Shown: in pieces, positions 1 through 12,657 of the stretch
How positions within the stretch are numbered: position 1 is the stretch's first letter
How the letters are laid out: every line of letters starts with the position of its first letter
Assembly (NCBI RefSeq): GCF_000826685.1
Contig: NZ_JROO01000006.1
Location: forward strand, 298,810-362,809
Origin: Streptomonospora alba
GTDB taxonomy: Bacteria > Actinomycetota > Actinomycetes > Streptosporangiales > Streptosporangiaceae
DNA length: 64,000 nucleotides
Reading direction: 5' to 3'
Notes under the pieces: generated by a model
The model's database searches: none
Told to the model about the DNA's origin: nothing
The model's input: only the letters and a program-made list of their open reading frames with translations
Made by a program: the position numbers and the translations under genes

Positions 1-2203
1 CCGACAGCGTGATGTCCCATTCCGAGGCCCGCCACAGCGCGACCTTCTCGCAGGCCTCACGCAGGATCCACTCCCCCAGCGGCGCGATCAGCCCCGACTC
101 CTCGGCCGGGCCGATGAAGCCCTCCGGCAGCACCCGCTCGTCGCCGTGCTGCCAGCGCACCAGCGCCTCCACGCCGGTCACCTGGGAGCTCTCCAGGTCC
201 ACCACCGGCTGGTACTCCAGCAGGAACTCGCCGTTGGCCAGCGCCTGGCGGAGCTGCGTCTGCAGCTCCAGGCGGCCCACGACCTTGGCGTGCATGTGGG
301 CGGCGTAGATCTCCAGGCGGCCGCCTCCGCCCATCTCCTTGGCACGGGCCAGGGCCATGTCGGCGTTGCGCAGCAGCTCGCCGCTCTCCATGCCCGTCTC
401 GGCGAAGGCCACCCCCGCGCTCGCCGAGAGCACCACCTCGCGGTCGGCCACCTGGAAGGGGTCGGCGCTGATCGCCCGTACCAGGCGCTCGGCGAAATCG
501 ACGATGTGCTGGGCGGTGGAGCTGTGCTCGATGAGCACGGCGAACTCGTCACCGCCCCAGCGCGCCAGCGTGAATCCGGAGTCGGTGGTGGCGCGCAACC
601 GCCGCCCCGCCTGGGCGAGCAGGTAGTCGCCGAAGGTGTGCCCGGCGGAGTCGTTGACCGCGGTGAAGCCGTCCAGGTCGAGGAAGACCGCGGCGATCTC
701 ACCTCCGGCCTGGCCGCGCTCGCGGCGCACCAGCACCTCGCGCGCACGCTCCTCCAGGTAGGCGCGGTTGGGCAGGCCGGTGATGCCGTCGTGGAAGGTC
801 AGGTGGTTCACCTGGTCCTCCAGCGCCACCTGGGCACTGATGTCTCGGGTGGTCACCAGCAGGCGGTCGGGCTCGCCGGGCTGCTCGTACAGCGAGGCGG
901 TGGACTCGGTGTGGCGCCAGGTTCCGTCACCGGCGCGCACGCGCAGCCGCAGGTGGATGCCCTCGCCGCCGCTGCGGTCGAACGAGGCCATCGCCTCCTC
1001 GACCAGCGGCAGGTCCTCGGGGTGCACGATCGACGTGACTGGTTCGGTGAGCAGGTCGTCGAGCCGGTAGCCGAACGCCTCGGCCGCGCCGGGGCTGACG
1101 TAGAAGATGCGGGCGTCGAAGTCGAGGATGAGGATGACGTCGCCGCTGTTCTTCGCGAGTTCGTGGAAGTGCTGCTCGCGGGTGTACACCATCCGCGACA
1201 GCGTGGCGTTCTCCTCCAGCAGCCCGCTCATCCGCACCAGCAGCACCAGCACCGCCGATCCCGCCGCCAGCGGCAGCACCGGCGCCCACCCGTCGACGCG
1301 CACCGCCGCGATGGTCAGCACCACCGCGGCCGCGAAAAGCGCGCCGAAGGCGGCGATCTCGGGGGCGAAGCGGTAGAGCCCGCGCCCGGTGATCGTGCGC
1401 GGACGGGCGCCGGCGCGGTCGGTGATCAGCCACGGCAGGCTGGCCAGCAGCGCGAAACCGAGGAACCGCACCGGGTACTCGATGCCGCCTGCGGGCAGCC
1501 CGCCGGTCAGCCGCGTGACCGCGCCGATGAGGTCGGCACCGCAGATGATCACGAACGCGCCGATGGCCAGCAGCACGGCGCGGCGTGTGCTGTGCGGCGA
1601 GGTGAACACCAGCGGGGCCAGCAGGCACAGCACGACGATGTCGGCGACCGGGTACACCAGCGCGAACGCGAGGAAGCCGCCGCTTTCGCCCAACTCGCTG
1701 TACAGCGGCGCGAACAGCAGCAGCCACACGATCGAGAACAGGGCCGCAGCGCACACGTAGCTGTCGGTGACGTGCCGGATGACCGGCCGGAAGCCGCGCG
1801 GCAGCGGCGCGAAGCGGGCGAACCCGGCGACGAACAGCGGCAGAGCCACCAGGGAGAACAGGTCGCCGAAGCTCAGCGAGACCGCTGCGTTGGTGCTCAG
1901 CAGGCCGGTGACCGCGTAGACGAGCGCACCGGCGCTCCAGGCCGCGGCGGCGAACCCCAGCAGGCGCAGCGCACCCGCTCCGTCGGCGCCCTCGGAGTTG
2001 GCCTCGCTGTCGGCGTCCGTGGCGGCCCTGAGGCGCGACGCGTACAGCAGCGACGCGGCGGCGCCCGCCGCGGCGACCGCGGGCGGCCACGACCCCAGCC
2101 AGACGGTGAGTGTGGTCTCGCCGACGCTGACGAGCGAGCCCAGCGCGTAGAAGAGCGCGAGGGCGACGACGGCTCCCAGCCAGATGCGCGAATCGGCCTT
2201 CAT
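1..2203 (-). CDS. Membrane PAS-GGDEF-EAL cyclic-di-GMP enzyme, 3' end cut by window edge
   Basis: Makes and/or degrades cyclic di-GMP at the membrane. Start ATG at 2203 has GGGAGG six bases upstream. About 734 residues are visible and the frame is open to the left edge, so the EAL domain is incomplete. Order: about nine hydrophobic segments over residues 1-360, a PAS domain (about 370-490, with a QHFHELAKNSGDVI start), GGDEF motif intact at 550-554 with the DLDGF metal site before it, then EAL start with EALVRW at 679. The RxxD inhibitory site five residues before GGDEF is absent (DSGF there), unlike the second GGDEF-EAL gene of this window. Streptomyces carry comparable composite proteins near gatB. 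Whether cyclase, phosphodiesterase or both dominates cannot be told because most of EAL is outside. It is the upstream-most gene on this strand; no partner gene is within 1 kb. Confidence 0.9.
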   Translation of the reverse strand, partial: MKADSRIWLGAVVALALFYALGSLVSVGETTLTVWLGSWPPAVAAAGAAASLLYASRLRAATDADSEANSEGADGAGALRLLGFAAAAWSAGALVYAVTGLLSTNAAVSLSFGDLFSLVALPLFVAGFARFAPLPRGFRPVIRHVTDSYVCAAALFSIVWLLLFAPLYSELGESGGFLAFALVYPVADIVVLCLLAPLVFTSPHSTRRAVLLAIGAFVIICGADLIGAVTRLTGGLPAGGIEYPVRFLGFALLASLPWLITDRAGARPRTITGRGLYRFAPEIAAFGALFAAAVVLTIAAVRVDGWAPVLPLAAGSAVLVLLVRMSGLLEENATLSRMVYTREQHFHELAKNSGDVILILDFDARIFYVSPGAAEAFGYRLDDLLTEPVTSIVHPEDLPLVEEAMASFDRSGGEGIHLRLRVRAGDGTWRHTESTASLYEQPGEPDRLLVTTRDISAQVALEDQVNHLTFHDGITGLPNRAYLEERAREVLVRRERGQAGGEIAAVFLDLDGFTAVNDSAGHTFGDYLLAQAGRRLRATTDSGFTLARWGGDEFAVLIEHSSTAQHIVDFAERLVRAISADPFQVADREVVLSASAGVAFAETGMESGELLRNADMALARAKEMGGGGRLEIYAAHMHAKVVGRLELQTQLRQALANGEFLLEYQPVVDLESSQVTGVEALVRWQHGDERVLPEGFIGPAEESGLIAPLGEWILREACEKVALWRASEWDITLS

Positions 2204-3334
2204 CGCAGCCCTCCCGAGCGGGCGCTGAAGACCGGATGGGCGGCGGATCCCACCGCGGCAACCGTGATCATCACTGGTAGGGCGCCTCGGCAGCGGCTTC
2301 CCGGCCGCGGCGAAGGCACCCGCCTCCTTCCGGAATGCGTGCCCTGTACGAGTCGTGCGGGCCGTTTCGGCCCTGCAGGGCGGATCTGGGGGATGGTCGA
2401 GGGCTGCGCGCCCCCGGGCACCGCCGCAGAGGCCTCTGCGAGCGGCTGATCGAGTGCTGCCGCCGCGCACCGCTCCCGTGCGCAGCCCGCCCTGTGGGGC
2501 GGAAGGCTCGGCGGCAGGGGTGCCCGGGCGCCGACGCGAGCGGCGAAGCGGTCAACGAAGGGATCCTCCTCCCGCACGGCCGGCGCTCGACGGTCGGGGC
2601 CGACCCACGGGGCGCGGCCGCGGTCGTGAGGCCGGTCCCCTTCGGTGCCGGGGCGTCGACTGCGGGTACCGGCACTGCTGCCCCGCAGCATCCGTTCCGC
2701 ACCGCGGTGCGGATCGGGTCCGCCGCCGACTCGCTGGTCGCGTGTCTGCCGGTGCATCCGGTTCCCGCTTGATCAGGCTAGTCACCCAAGGTCACGCTGA
2801 GGTAGAGATGCAGCAGAGACACGGCGACGACCCGGTCACCGTCCGTGGTCCGGCCACGTCGCCGAGCGGATGCGCGCCCACCGCCGCGGAACTCCCCGTG
2901 TTCAACGGCTCCCCCCGATTCTCCGCAACCGTGCAGAACTCGGCGGCGCCTCCGCGCCGCGTGTCTCACCCCGATTACCGCGAAGCGGGCGCGTGTCCAT
3001 CCGGCGCACCGCCGACACGGTCCCGTCGACCGATTCCGCCGGGGCGGACGGTACCGCGGCCGCGGACCGGATGCGACGTCGGCCGCCGCGCCCGAGAGCG
3101 CGGCCCGGGCCCCGACCTCTCTAGGACACTCCGACGGCCGCCGGCATTCCCTCTCGCCTGTCCCCGCATCCACGGCACAGGCGCCGCCGGGACGCCTCCC
3201 GTGCACCTCCGGACGTGCGCGGCCGCGGATCCGGCGCCCGCCGGTGCCGGGGCACGCGGGCGCAGCGACGCCGATCGGCACCGCATCCGCCCGCCGCGCA
3301 CCGCCGGGTTCGCACGGAGGCCTCGCCGGGGGCC
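2204..3334. other. 1.1 kb gap without a convincing gene
   Basis: Lies upstream of the GGDEF-EAL gene and downstream of gatB. Open frames exist on both strands (for example 2271-2702 minus, 2335-2772 plus) but their predicted proteins are Arg/Pro/Gly/Ala-rich, lack any recognisable motif or good ribosome site, and look like GC-rich noise. A TAGCCT hexamer on the minus strand near 2770 could be a -10 element for a long leader, but no matching -35 is clear. Short GC palindromes (for example CCGCGGCCGCGG near 3060) are present. I see no tRNA, RNase P or tmRNA signature. Confidence 0.6.
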
Positions 3335-4885
3335 TCACTGGGCGCCGAGGCGCTCCAGGATCAGCTCGCGGGCACGACCGGCGTCGGCCTGCCCCTTGGT
3401 GGCCTTCATCACCGCACCGACGAGGGCGCCGACTGCGGCGACCTTCCCGCCGCGGACCTTGTCGGCGGCGTCGGGGTTGTCGGCGATGGCCTGATCGACG
3501 GCGGCGCCCAGCGCGGAGTCGTCGCTGACGACCTTCAGACCGCGCGCCTCGACCACCGCGTCGGGGTCGCCCTCGCCTGCGAGTACGCCCTCGACGACCT
3601 GGCGGGCGAGCTTGTTGGTGAGCGTGCCCTCCGCCACCAGGGCAGCGACACGCGCCACCTGGTCGGGCGTGATCGGCAGCGCCGCCAGCTCGACCTCGGT
3701 CTCGGTGGCGCGGCGGGAAAGCTCGTTCAGCCACCACTTGCGGGCCTCGTCCGGGGAGGCGCCGGCATCGACCGTGGCGGCGACGAGGTCGATCGCCCCG
3801 GCGTTGACCAGGTCGCGCAGCTCCTCGTCGGCGAGGTTCCACTCCGCCTTGACCCGGGCGCGCTTGGCGGCGGGCAGCTCGGGCAGTCCGGCACGCAGCC
3901 GCTCGATCCAGTCGGCGCCGGGCGCCACCGGGACGAGGTCGGGATCGGGGAAGTAGCGGTAGTCCTGGGCCTCCTCCTTGCTGCGGCCCGAGACGGAGCC
4001 TCCGGTGTTCTCCTGGAAGTGCCGGGTCTCCTGAACGACCCGCCCGCCCGCGCCGAGCACGCCGGCCTGGCGCTCGATCTCCGAGCGCACCGCGCGCTCC
4101 ACCGAGCGCAGCGAGTTGACGTTCTTGGTCTCGCTGCGGGTTCCCCACTCGTCGGCGCCGCGCGGCATCAGCGAGACGTTGACGTCGCAGCGCAGCGAGC
4201 CCTCCTCCATGCGGACGTCGGAGATCCCCAGCGAGCGCACCAGGTCGCGCAGCTCGGTGACGTAAGCGCGGGCCACCTGCGGGGCGAGGTCGCCGGTGTG
4301 CTCGATCGGCCTGGTGACGATCTCCAGCAGCGGGATGCCGGCGCGGTTGTAGTCGACGATGGAGTACTCGGCGCCGTGGATGCGGCCGGTCGTGCCGCCC
4401 ATGTGGGCGGTCTTGCCGGTGTCCTCCTCCATGTGCACGCGCTCGATGTCCACCCGGATCTCGCGCGGGCCCTCGGCCGTGTCGACGGTTACGTCGAGGT
4501 AGCCGTCGGTGCACAGCGGCTCGTCGTACTGCGAGATCTGGTAGTTCTTCGGCATGTCGGGGTAGTAGTAGTTCTTCCGCGCGAAGCGGCACCACGACGC
4601 CACCGAGCAGTTCAGCGCCAGCCCCAGCCGGATCGCGCTCTCCACCGCGGTCTCGTTGGCCACCGGCAGCGCGCCCGGCAGAGCCAGGCACACGGGGCAG
4701 ACCTGGGTGTTGGGTTCGGCGCCGAAGGCCGTGGCGCAGGAGCAGAACATCTTCGAGGCCGTGCCGAGCTCGACATGGGTTTCCAGCCCCAGCACCGGCT
4801 CATAGGAGCGCATGGCGTCGTCGAAGGCCACGGGGGCCGGACCGTCACCGCTCGTGGCAGGGCTACTCGTTACCGCGCCAACCAT
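3335..4885 (-). CDS. gatB: Aspartyl/glutamyl-tRNA amidotransferase subunit B
   Basis: Transfers ammonia from GatA onto misacylated Glu-tRNA(Gln) (and Asp-tRNA(Asn)) after phosphorylating the amino acid; cytosolic GatCAB complex. 516 residues, normal for the family. The N-terminal kinase/cradle domain is clear: [13 protein letters not shown] at about 28-40, the Cys-rich zinc segment [10 protein letters not shown]...CPVCLALPG at about 46-70, [18 protein letters not shown] and the [14 protein letters not shown] block. The C-terminal YqeY-like tRNA-binding domain covers about 370-516. The proposed start adds about 24 poorly conserved residues; Met25 (MRSYEPVLG) is an alternative. Its partners gatC and gatA lie 3.7 kb upstream on the same strand, separated by two surface-protein genes on the opposite strand, so gatB must have its own promoter in 4886-5426. 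Confidence 0.97.
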   Translation of the reverse strand: MVGAVTSSPATSGDGPAPVAFDDAMRSYEPVLGLETHVELGTASKMFCSCATAFGAEPNTQVCPVCLALPGALPVANETAVESAIRLGLALNCSVASWCRFARKNYYYPDMPKNYQISQYDEPLCTDGYLDVTVDTAEGPREIRVDIERVHMEEDTGKTAHMGGTTGRIHGAEYSIVDYNRAGIPLLEIVTRPIEHTGDLAPQVARAYVTELRDLVRSLGISDVRMEEGSLRCDVNVSLMPRGADEWGTRSETKNVNSLRSVERAVRSEIERQAGVLGAGGRVVQETRHFQENTGGSVSGRSKEEAQDYRYFPDPDLVPVAPGADWIERLRAGLPELPAAKRARVKAEWNLADEELRDLVNAGAIDLVAATVDAGASPDEARKWWLNELSRRATETEVELAALPITPDQVARVAALVAEGTLTNKLARQVVEGVLAGEGDPDAVVEARGLKVVSDDSALGAAVDQAIADNPDAADKVRGGKVAAVGALVGAVMKATKGQADAGRARELILERLGAQ

Positions 4886-5426
4886 CGCCGCAACCCGTTT
4901 CCTTATCCGAGATCCGTATCCGTGCGGGGCCCGCGCCGACTGGGCCGGGCGGGGTCGCCCCGAACCCGTGCGTAGCGGTCGCGCGGGGGCACGACCGCCG
5001 AAAGGTGCGCGCCGCGCCCGCCTGCGGGCAGGCCGCGGACCGCCACTTGCAGCCTACCGATGCGGCAGGAGGTCCGGGCACACTCCCACCCCTCGCCCCC
5101 ACCGCCCTTCGCCGGGAGCACTCCGCGCCACGCACCCACCGGTCGCCCGCCACCCCGCATCGGCAGGGCCCCACGGCGCCCCCGGCACAGCAGGCACTCG
5201 TGCGGTCCCTCTTCCCGCTGAGCGACGGAGTGATTACTCACCAGGCCCGCAATGTCACGGCCTGCGCACGATTCGACTTCACCTCGTCGTACACACCCGG
5301 TCCACGTGGCTGCGCAAGGTTAATCTGAGGTCGCTCGTGCAGGTCCGCCGCTTCGGCGACGCCCTGCCCGCCCATGCCCGCCCCGGTCCCGCACCGGCCC
5401 GCTCCTCGGGGAGGGATCGCACCCCC
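4886..5426. other. Divergent intergenic region gatB / thioester protein 1
   Basis: 541 bp carrying the outward promoters of gatB (minus) and the first thioester surface protein (plus). A TAATCT hexamer at 5321-5326 is a possible plus-strand -10 element about 100 bases before the coding start, with no good -35. A BldD-like inverted element sits at 5229-5242 (separate entry). No open frame here has a motif I recognise. Confidence 0.5.
5229..5242. promoter_or_regulatory. BldD-like inverted repeat AGTGA-TTAC-TCACC
   Basis: Matches the older BldD consensus AGTGA(n)TCACC exactly with a 4-base spacer; GAGT/ACTC arms make it a small palindrome. It lies about 190 bases upstream of the first thioester protein. 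BldD is the c-di-GMP-activated developmental repressor of sporulating actinobacteria, and both flanking regions encode c-di-GMP enzymes. It fits the later ChIP-derived consensus only in one half, so this is a suggestion. Confidence 0.3.
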
Positions 5427-6641
5427 ATGTCCGGAATCCTGCGGCGGTGCCTCGCCGCGGTCGGCGCCACGCTCGCCATAGCTGCGGGCGTATCCGCGCC
5501 GGCCTCGGCCCAGGACCTGTCGCGTGTCGCCCCGGAGACCGAACAGGGCGCCACGCTCCGGCTGAAGGGGGGCGAGGCCGCCACGACGTCCCTGTACCGG
5601 CTGACCGTGGGCGAGAACACGTCGGTCACGGCATACTGCGCCGACATCAGCGCCAGCGTGAGCACCGAGGCGGCCTACACCGAGACGGGCTGGGGCTCCG
5701 ACACCGCGCCGGCGGTGGATCCCGGCACCCCGGAAGCGCTGGCGTGGATCACCGGTCACTCCTACCCGAACGTCGGGCTGGAGCATCTGCGTGAGCAGAG
5801 CGGTGTGCCGGACCTCGGCCCGCCCCAGGCGATCGCGGCGACCCAGGCGGCGATCTGGCACCACACCAACGGGGTCGACCTGGTACGGGAGTCCGCCCAG
5901 GGGCCGGGCAACGCCACTCCGATACGAGAGCTCTACGACTACCTGGTGCAGGGCACCCGGGAGCACGCCGGCGAGGTGCCGGAGTCGACGCTCGAACTCA
6001 CCCCCGAACGGGTCGAGGGCGCCGATCCGGAGGCACCGATCGGACCGCTGACCGTGCGGACCACCTCGCCCGGTCCGGTGGCCGTATGGGTGCAGGGCGC
6101 GCGGCACGGGCGACTCACCGGTACCGGAGGCGAGGACGTCGACCTCGTCCACGACGGCGAGGAGTTCTTCCTGCGGCTGCCCTCGGAGGCGCCGGCGGGC
6201 GTGGCGACCGTCTACGCGCAGGTGACCGACGCACGGGTGCAACCGGGCCGGCTGTTCGTGGGCAAGGACGGGGTCGAGACCCAGCCGCTGGTCGTGGCCG
6301 ACTCCGCCGTGGCCATGGCGAACGCCGCGGTCAAGATCGACTGGGTGACCGACGGCGGCTCCGCCGACACGGAAGCGGAGTCCTCCCCCTCCGCGTCGGC
6401 GCCCGCGGCCGGTGAGGCCGACGAGGCCGAAGCTCCATCGGCGGCTCCTTCGGCCCGGCCCCGGCCGGCGCCGTCGGCGTCGTCCTCGTCCGGAGAGCTG
6501 GTCGTGGCCGAGGACCGCCGCCCCGACGACCACCTCGCGTATACGGGGGCATGGGTGAGGGGCGTCGTCATCGTCGGCCTGATCCTCGCGGCGGCCGGTA
6601 CAGCGGCGCTTTACCTGGCTCGGCGGCGCCGCTCGCTGTGA
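5427..6641 (+). CDS. Sortase-anchored thioester (TQXA) domain surface protein 1
   Basis: Predicted cell-wall protein with a self-forming Cys-Gln thioester that in the TED/TQXA family can bond covalently to host or surface amines. 404 residues. Start ATG 5427 follows GGGAGGGA at good spacing; the frame is open further upstream but without signal peptide. Signal peptide residues 1-28 (cut after ASA). Thioester domain about 40-200: Cys71 in AYCADI and Gln140 in AATQAAIWHHT are the predicted bond pair. Then a beta-rich stalk domain (about 200-310), a Ser/Ala/Glu/Pro-rich wall-spanning linker (about 315-365), LAYTG at 370-374, a membrane helix and RRRR tail. LAXTG is the preference of actinobacterial class E sortases. 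The next gene is a paralogue of identical length with LPVTG instead. Confidence 0.9.
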   Translation: MSGILRRCLAAVGATLAIAAGVSAPASAQDLSRVAPETEQGATLRLKGGEAATTSLYRLTVGENTSVTAYCADISASVSTEAAYTETGWGSDTAPAVDPGTPEALAWITGHSYPNVGLEHLREQSGVPDLGPPQAIAATQAAIWHHTNGVDLVRESAQGPGNATPIRELYDYLVQGTREHAGEVPESTLELTPERVEGADPEAPIGPLTVRTTSPGPVAVWVQGARHGRLTGTGGEDVDLVHDGEEFFLRLPSEAPAGVATVYAQVTDARVQPGRLFVGKDGVETQPLVVADSAVAMANAAVKIDWVTDGGSADTEAESSPSASAPAAGEADEAEAPSAAPSARPRPAPSASSSSGELVVAEDRRPDDHLAYTGAWVRGVVIVGLILAAAGTAALYLARRRRSL

Positions 6642-7133
6642 CTTCGGACGGCGTTTCAGGAGTGGATTCGGATGACACAGTGGCCACCTGCGGCCAAAGT
6701 TTCCTCTGATGAAGGCGGTCGCATCCCGCTCGTCCGGCTTCCCCCACACGCCCGGCGATCCGATGTTTCATGCAAACGCACAGGTGCCGGGCGGTTTCGC
6801 CGCCGGCGGCGGACACGTGCACCCCCGAAGCCCCGGATAACGGACAGCACAGAACAGATTCCATAAATTCGGCGAAGCAGGTTGGAAGGCCCGAACGGGA
6901 TCGCTAGGATCTGCCGTGCGGTAGACGAGAAATCGCCGTCGCGGCCCCCGCTACCGTCCTCGGCGATCGGTACACCACGCCCTACGGCGTCTGATCCGTT
7001 TCGGCCGAACACCGCACCAGCAGTCGGCGTCGACGCACGCCCCTGGTCGGCCGAATGCTGTTCGCATCGCGCAAGCGCGAACGAAGCACCGTCCGGTTTC
7101 CCCTATATCCCACCGGGACACGATTTGAGCGTA
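6642..7133. other. Intergenic leader region between the two thioester genes
   Basis: 492 bp. Contains a good plus-strand promoter (separate entry at 6882-6910), implying a transcript leader of about 215 bases before the second thioester protein. The upstream frame stays open through the leader but lacks signal-peptide character, so I do not extend the gene. No terminator hairpin is obvious after the first gene, so read-through is possible. Confidence 0.5.
6882..6910 (+). promoter_or_regulatory. Sigma-70-type promoter for thioester protein 2
   Basis: TTGGAA (6882-6887), 17-base spacer, TAGGAT (6905-6910). Predicted start of transcription about 6917, leaving a leader of about 215 bases before the ATG at 7134. 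Good match to the principal sigma consensus at ideal spacing in a region otherwise without gene. Confidence 0.55.
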
Positions 7134-8348
7134 ATGAGTCACCCCCTGCCCGACACGCGCCGCAGTCGCGCGGTCACCAAGTTCGCGGCCACCGCCGCGG
7201 CCGCCACCCTGGCCCTCGGTCTCGCCGCCGCCCCCGCCGCCGCTGAAGGCGCCACCGGCAAGTACGTCGGCAACGCCGAAAAGGGCCACGCCGTGAAGAC
7301 GGCCGGAGGGGCCGAGGTCGGCACGACCCTGTTCAAGCTGAAGCTCGACGACGGCACCGTCCTCAAGACCTACTGCATCGACTTCGAGACCGACATCGTC
7401 GGCGGCGCCAAGTACGAAGAGGACGCCTGGGACAACTACCCCGGCAAGGGCGACTTCGCCGAGCCGGCCAAGGTCCACTGGGTGCTGCAGAACAGCTTCC
7501 CGAAGGTCGACGTCGCCTCCCTCGCGGCGAACACCGAGATCGGCGCCCTCAACCAGAAGGACGCCGTGGCCGGAACCCAGGCCGCCATCTGGCACTTCAG
7601 CAACGGCGTGAAGCTGGGCGAGAACGGCAACGACCCCGAGGTCAAAAAGCTCTACGACTACCTCGTCGAGAACGCCGTCGAGGAGAAGCAGAGCGAAGAG
7701 CCCGACATGTCGCTGAGCATCACCCCGGCCGAGGCCGAGGGCAAGGCAGGCGAGACGGTCGGCGAGTTCCTGCTGGAGACCAGCGCCGAGAGCGCTCCGG
7801 TCGAGCTGTCGGGCCCCGAGGGCCTCACGCTGGTCGACCTGGGCAGCGGCGAGCCGATCGAGGGCGACGTCGCCAACGGCACGAAGTTCGGCGTGCAGAT
7901 CCCCGAGGACGCCGAGGCCGGCGAGGCGGGCATCTCCTCCTCCATCTCCACCACGGTGCACATGGGCCGCCTGTTCAAGGGCTCCAAGGGCAAGGAGACC
8001 CAGACGCTGATCTCGGCCGAGTCGAAGGACATCCCGGCCGACGCGGGCGCGAAGCTCACCTGGACCGCGGGCGACAAGCCCACCCCCACGCCCTCGCCCA
8101 GCGAGACCGACTCTCCGAGCCCGAGCCCTTCGCCCTCGGAGACCCCGGACGACAAGCCCACCCCGACCGAGTCCGCTGAGGCCCCGCCTGCGGACGAGGA
8201 CGAGGGCAAGGACGACGAGGCCGACGGCGGCCTGCCGGTCACCGGTGCCGCCCTGGGCGGCCTGGTCGCCGCAGCCGTCGCCGCTCTGGGCGCCGGTGCC
8301 GCGGTCATGTACCTGAGCCGCAAGCGCCGCACCTCCTCCATCGGCTAG
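7134..8348 (+). CDS. Sortase-anchored thioester (TQXA) domain surface protein 2
   Basis: Second thioester surface protein, also exactly 404 residues. Signal peptide about 1-37 (AAAPAAA end). Thioester domain: Cys81 in KTYCIDFET and Gln149 in AGTQAAIWHFS are the predicted isopeptide-like thioester pair. A DUF-like beta domain follows (about 190-335), then a Thr/Pro/Ser-Glu rich stalk with PTPTPSPSE repeats (about 337-365), LPVTG starting at 367, a membrane helix and SRKRR tail. Start chosen at ATG 7134; an in-frame TTG at 7125 is an alternative with a slightly better placed GGGA. Codon bias and acidity are higher than in the first copy, suggesting strong expression. Faces convergent gatA with strong hairpins between. 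Partner sortase is not in the window. Confidence 0.92.
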   Translation: MSHPLPDTRRSRAVTKFAATAAAATLALGLAAAPAAAEGATGKYVGNAEKGHAVKTAGGAEVGTTLFKLKLDDGTVLKTYCIDFETDIVGGAKYEEDAWDNYPGKGDFAEPAKVHWVLQNSFPKVDVASLAANTEIGALNQKDAVAGTQAAIWHFSNGVKLGENGNDPEVKKLYDYLVENAVEEKQSEEPDMSLSITPAEAEGKAGETVGEFLLETSAESAPVELSGPEGLTLVDLGSGEPIEGDVANGTKFGVQIPEDAEAGEAGISSSISTTVHMGRLFKGSKGKETQTLISAESKDIPADAGAKLTWTAGDKPTPTPSPSETDSPSPSPSPSETPDDKPTPTESAEAPPADEDEGKDDEADGGLPVTGAALGGLVAAAVAALGAGAAVMYLSRKRRTSSIG

Positions 8349-8375
8349 GGCTGAAGCCCGACCCCTTCGATGGGC

Positions 8376-8401
8376 GTCCGGCCCCCGCCCGGGGGCCGGA
8401 C
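8376..8401 (+). terminator. Hairpin after thioester protein 2
   Basis: Perfect 11-bp stem (GTCCGGCCCCC with its complement) around a 4-base GCCC loop, 28 bases after the stop codon. No U-run, as usual in high-GC actinobacteria. Confidence 0.7.
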
Positions 8402-8409
8402 AGCGGACA

Positions 8410-8443
8410 GCGCCCGTCGCCGCGATCACGCGGCGGCGGGCGC
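8410..8443. terminator. Second tandem hairpin in convergent gap
   Basis: 15-bp stem with one G-T pair (8410-8424 with 8429-8443) and loop ATCA, directly following the first hairpin. Can act for either strand between convergent thioester protein 2 and gatA. Confidence 0.6.
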
Positions 8444-8506
8444 TTCGCGTGTGCGGGGCGGCGCCTACCCCTCCCCCGCTCCCGCCGCCCGCGGCACCGC
8501 ACAGCG

Positions 8507-8545
8507 AAGGGCGCCGGGTTCCCCGCGGGGAACCCGGCGCCCTTT
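8507..8545 (-). terminator. Terminator of gatCA, long perfect hairpin
   Basis: Uninterrupted stem of up to 18 bp (8507-8524 with 8527-8545) flanked by AA and TTT, starting about 31 bases after the gatA stop on the minus strand. Third of three stacked hairpins in the convergent 227-bp gap; works in both directions. Confidence 0.7.
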
Positions 8546-8575
8546 CCGTGCGGCCGGGACGCGGCCGCTCGGCGG

Positions 8576-10074
<1,499 letters not shown>

Positions 10075-10078
<4 letters not shown>

Positions 10079-10374
10079 TGGTCCTCCCCCAGAATCTGCG
10101 GGACGCGGAAGCGCTGGTCCTCCACCGCGGGCGCGCCCGCCAGCGCCTGGTCGGGCGAGAGCCCGGGAAGGTCCTCGTCGGGGCGGTAGACGTTGGTCAG
10201 CGGCAGGGCGTGCGAGGTCGGCGGGATGTCGCCCTGGGCGACCTCCTGCACCTTGGCCACAGCCGAGATGATCTCGTCGAGCTGGGCGGCGAGCTGGTCC
10301 AGCTCGTCCTCGTGCAGCGCCAGCCGCGACAACCGGGCGAGGTGTGCGACCTCATCACGGGTGATGGCGGACAT
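10075..10374 (-). CDS. gatC: Aspartyl/glutamyl-tRNA amidotransferase subunit C
   Basis: Small belt subunit that wraps around and stabilises the GatA-GatB interface. 99 residues, standard length. Typical start [20 protein letters not shown], then a helical segment with [14 protein letters not shown] and the conserved C-terminal [13 protein letters not shown]...RFRVPQIL that inserts between the other subunits. First gene of the gatC-gatA operon, overlapping gatA by four bases. The promoter should lie in the 201-bp gap to the GGDEF-EAL gene end. Confidence 0.95.
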
Positions 10375-10575
10375 GTAGGCAAACCGTTTCTTCGGCGGAA
10401 TCGGACGTGTCTGCTCCGCTGAGCCGCCGGCCCGGGGGGCCGCGCGCCGCGGCGTGGTCGGTGGCGCCGACGGCTCGGTGGATTCGGACAGCTCAATCCT
10501 ATTGCCGCCGAGACGGCGCCGGGCGCGCTCGTCCTCACGTGCCCCCGCCGCGGTCGGCCCCGGTCGGCGCGCCGG

Positions 10576-12657
<2,082 letters not shown>

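Noticed and set aside
146..2449. 767-residue open frame on the plus strand
   Set aside because: Antisense shadow of the GGDEF-EAL gene; protein is His/Arg/Gly/Val-rich without domains.
2271..2757. Minus-strand frames in the 1.1 kb gap
   Set aside because: Composition is Arg/Pro/Ala/Gly noise, no motif, no convincing ribosome site.
3317..3336. GAGGCC/GGCCTC hairpin as gatB terminator
   Set aside because: Stem is only 6 bp and overlaps the stop codon.
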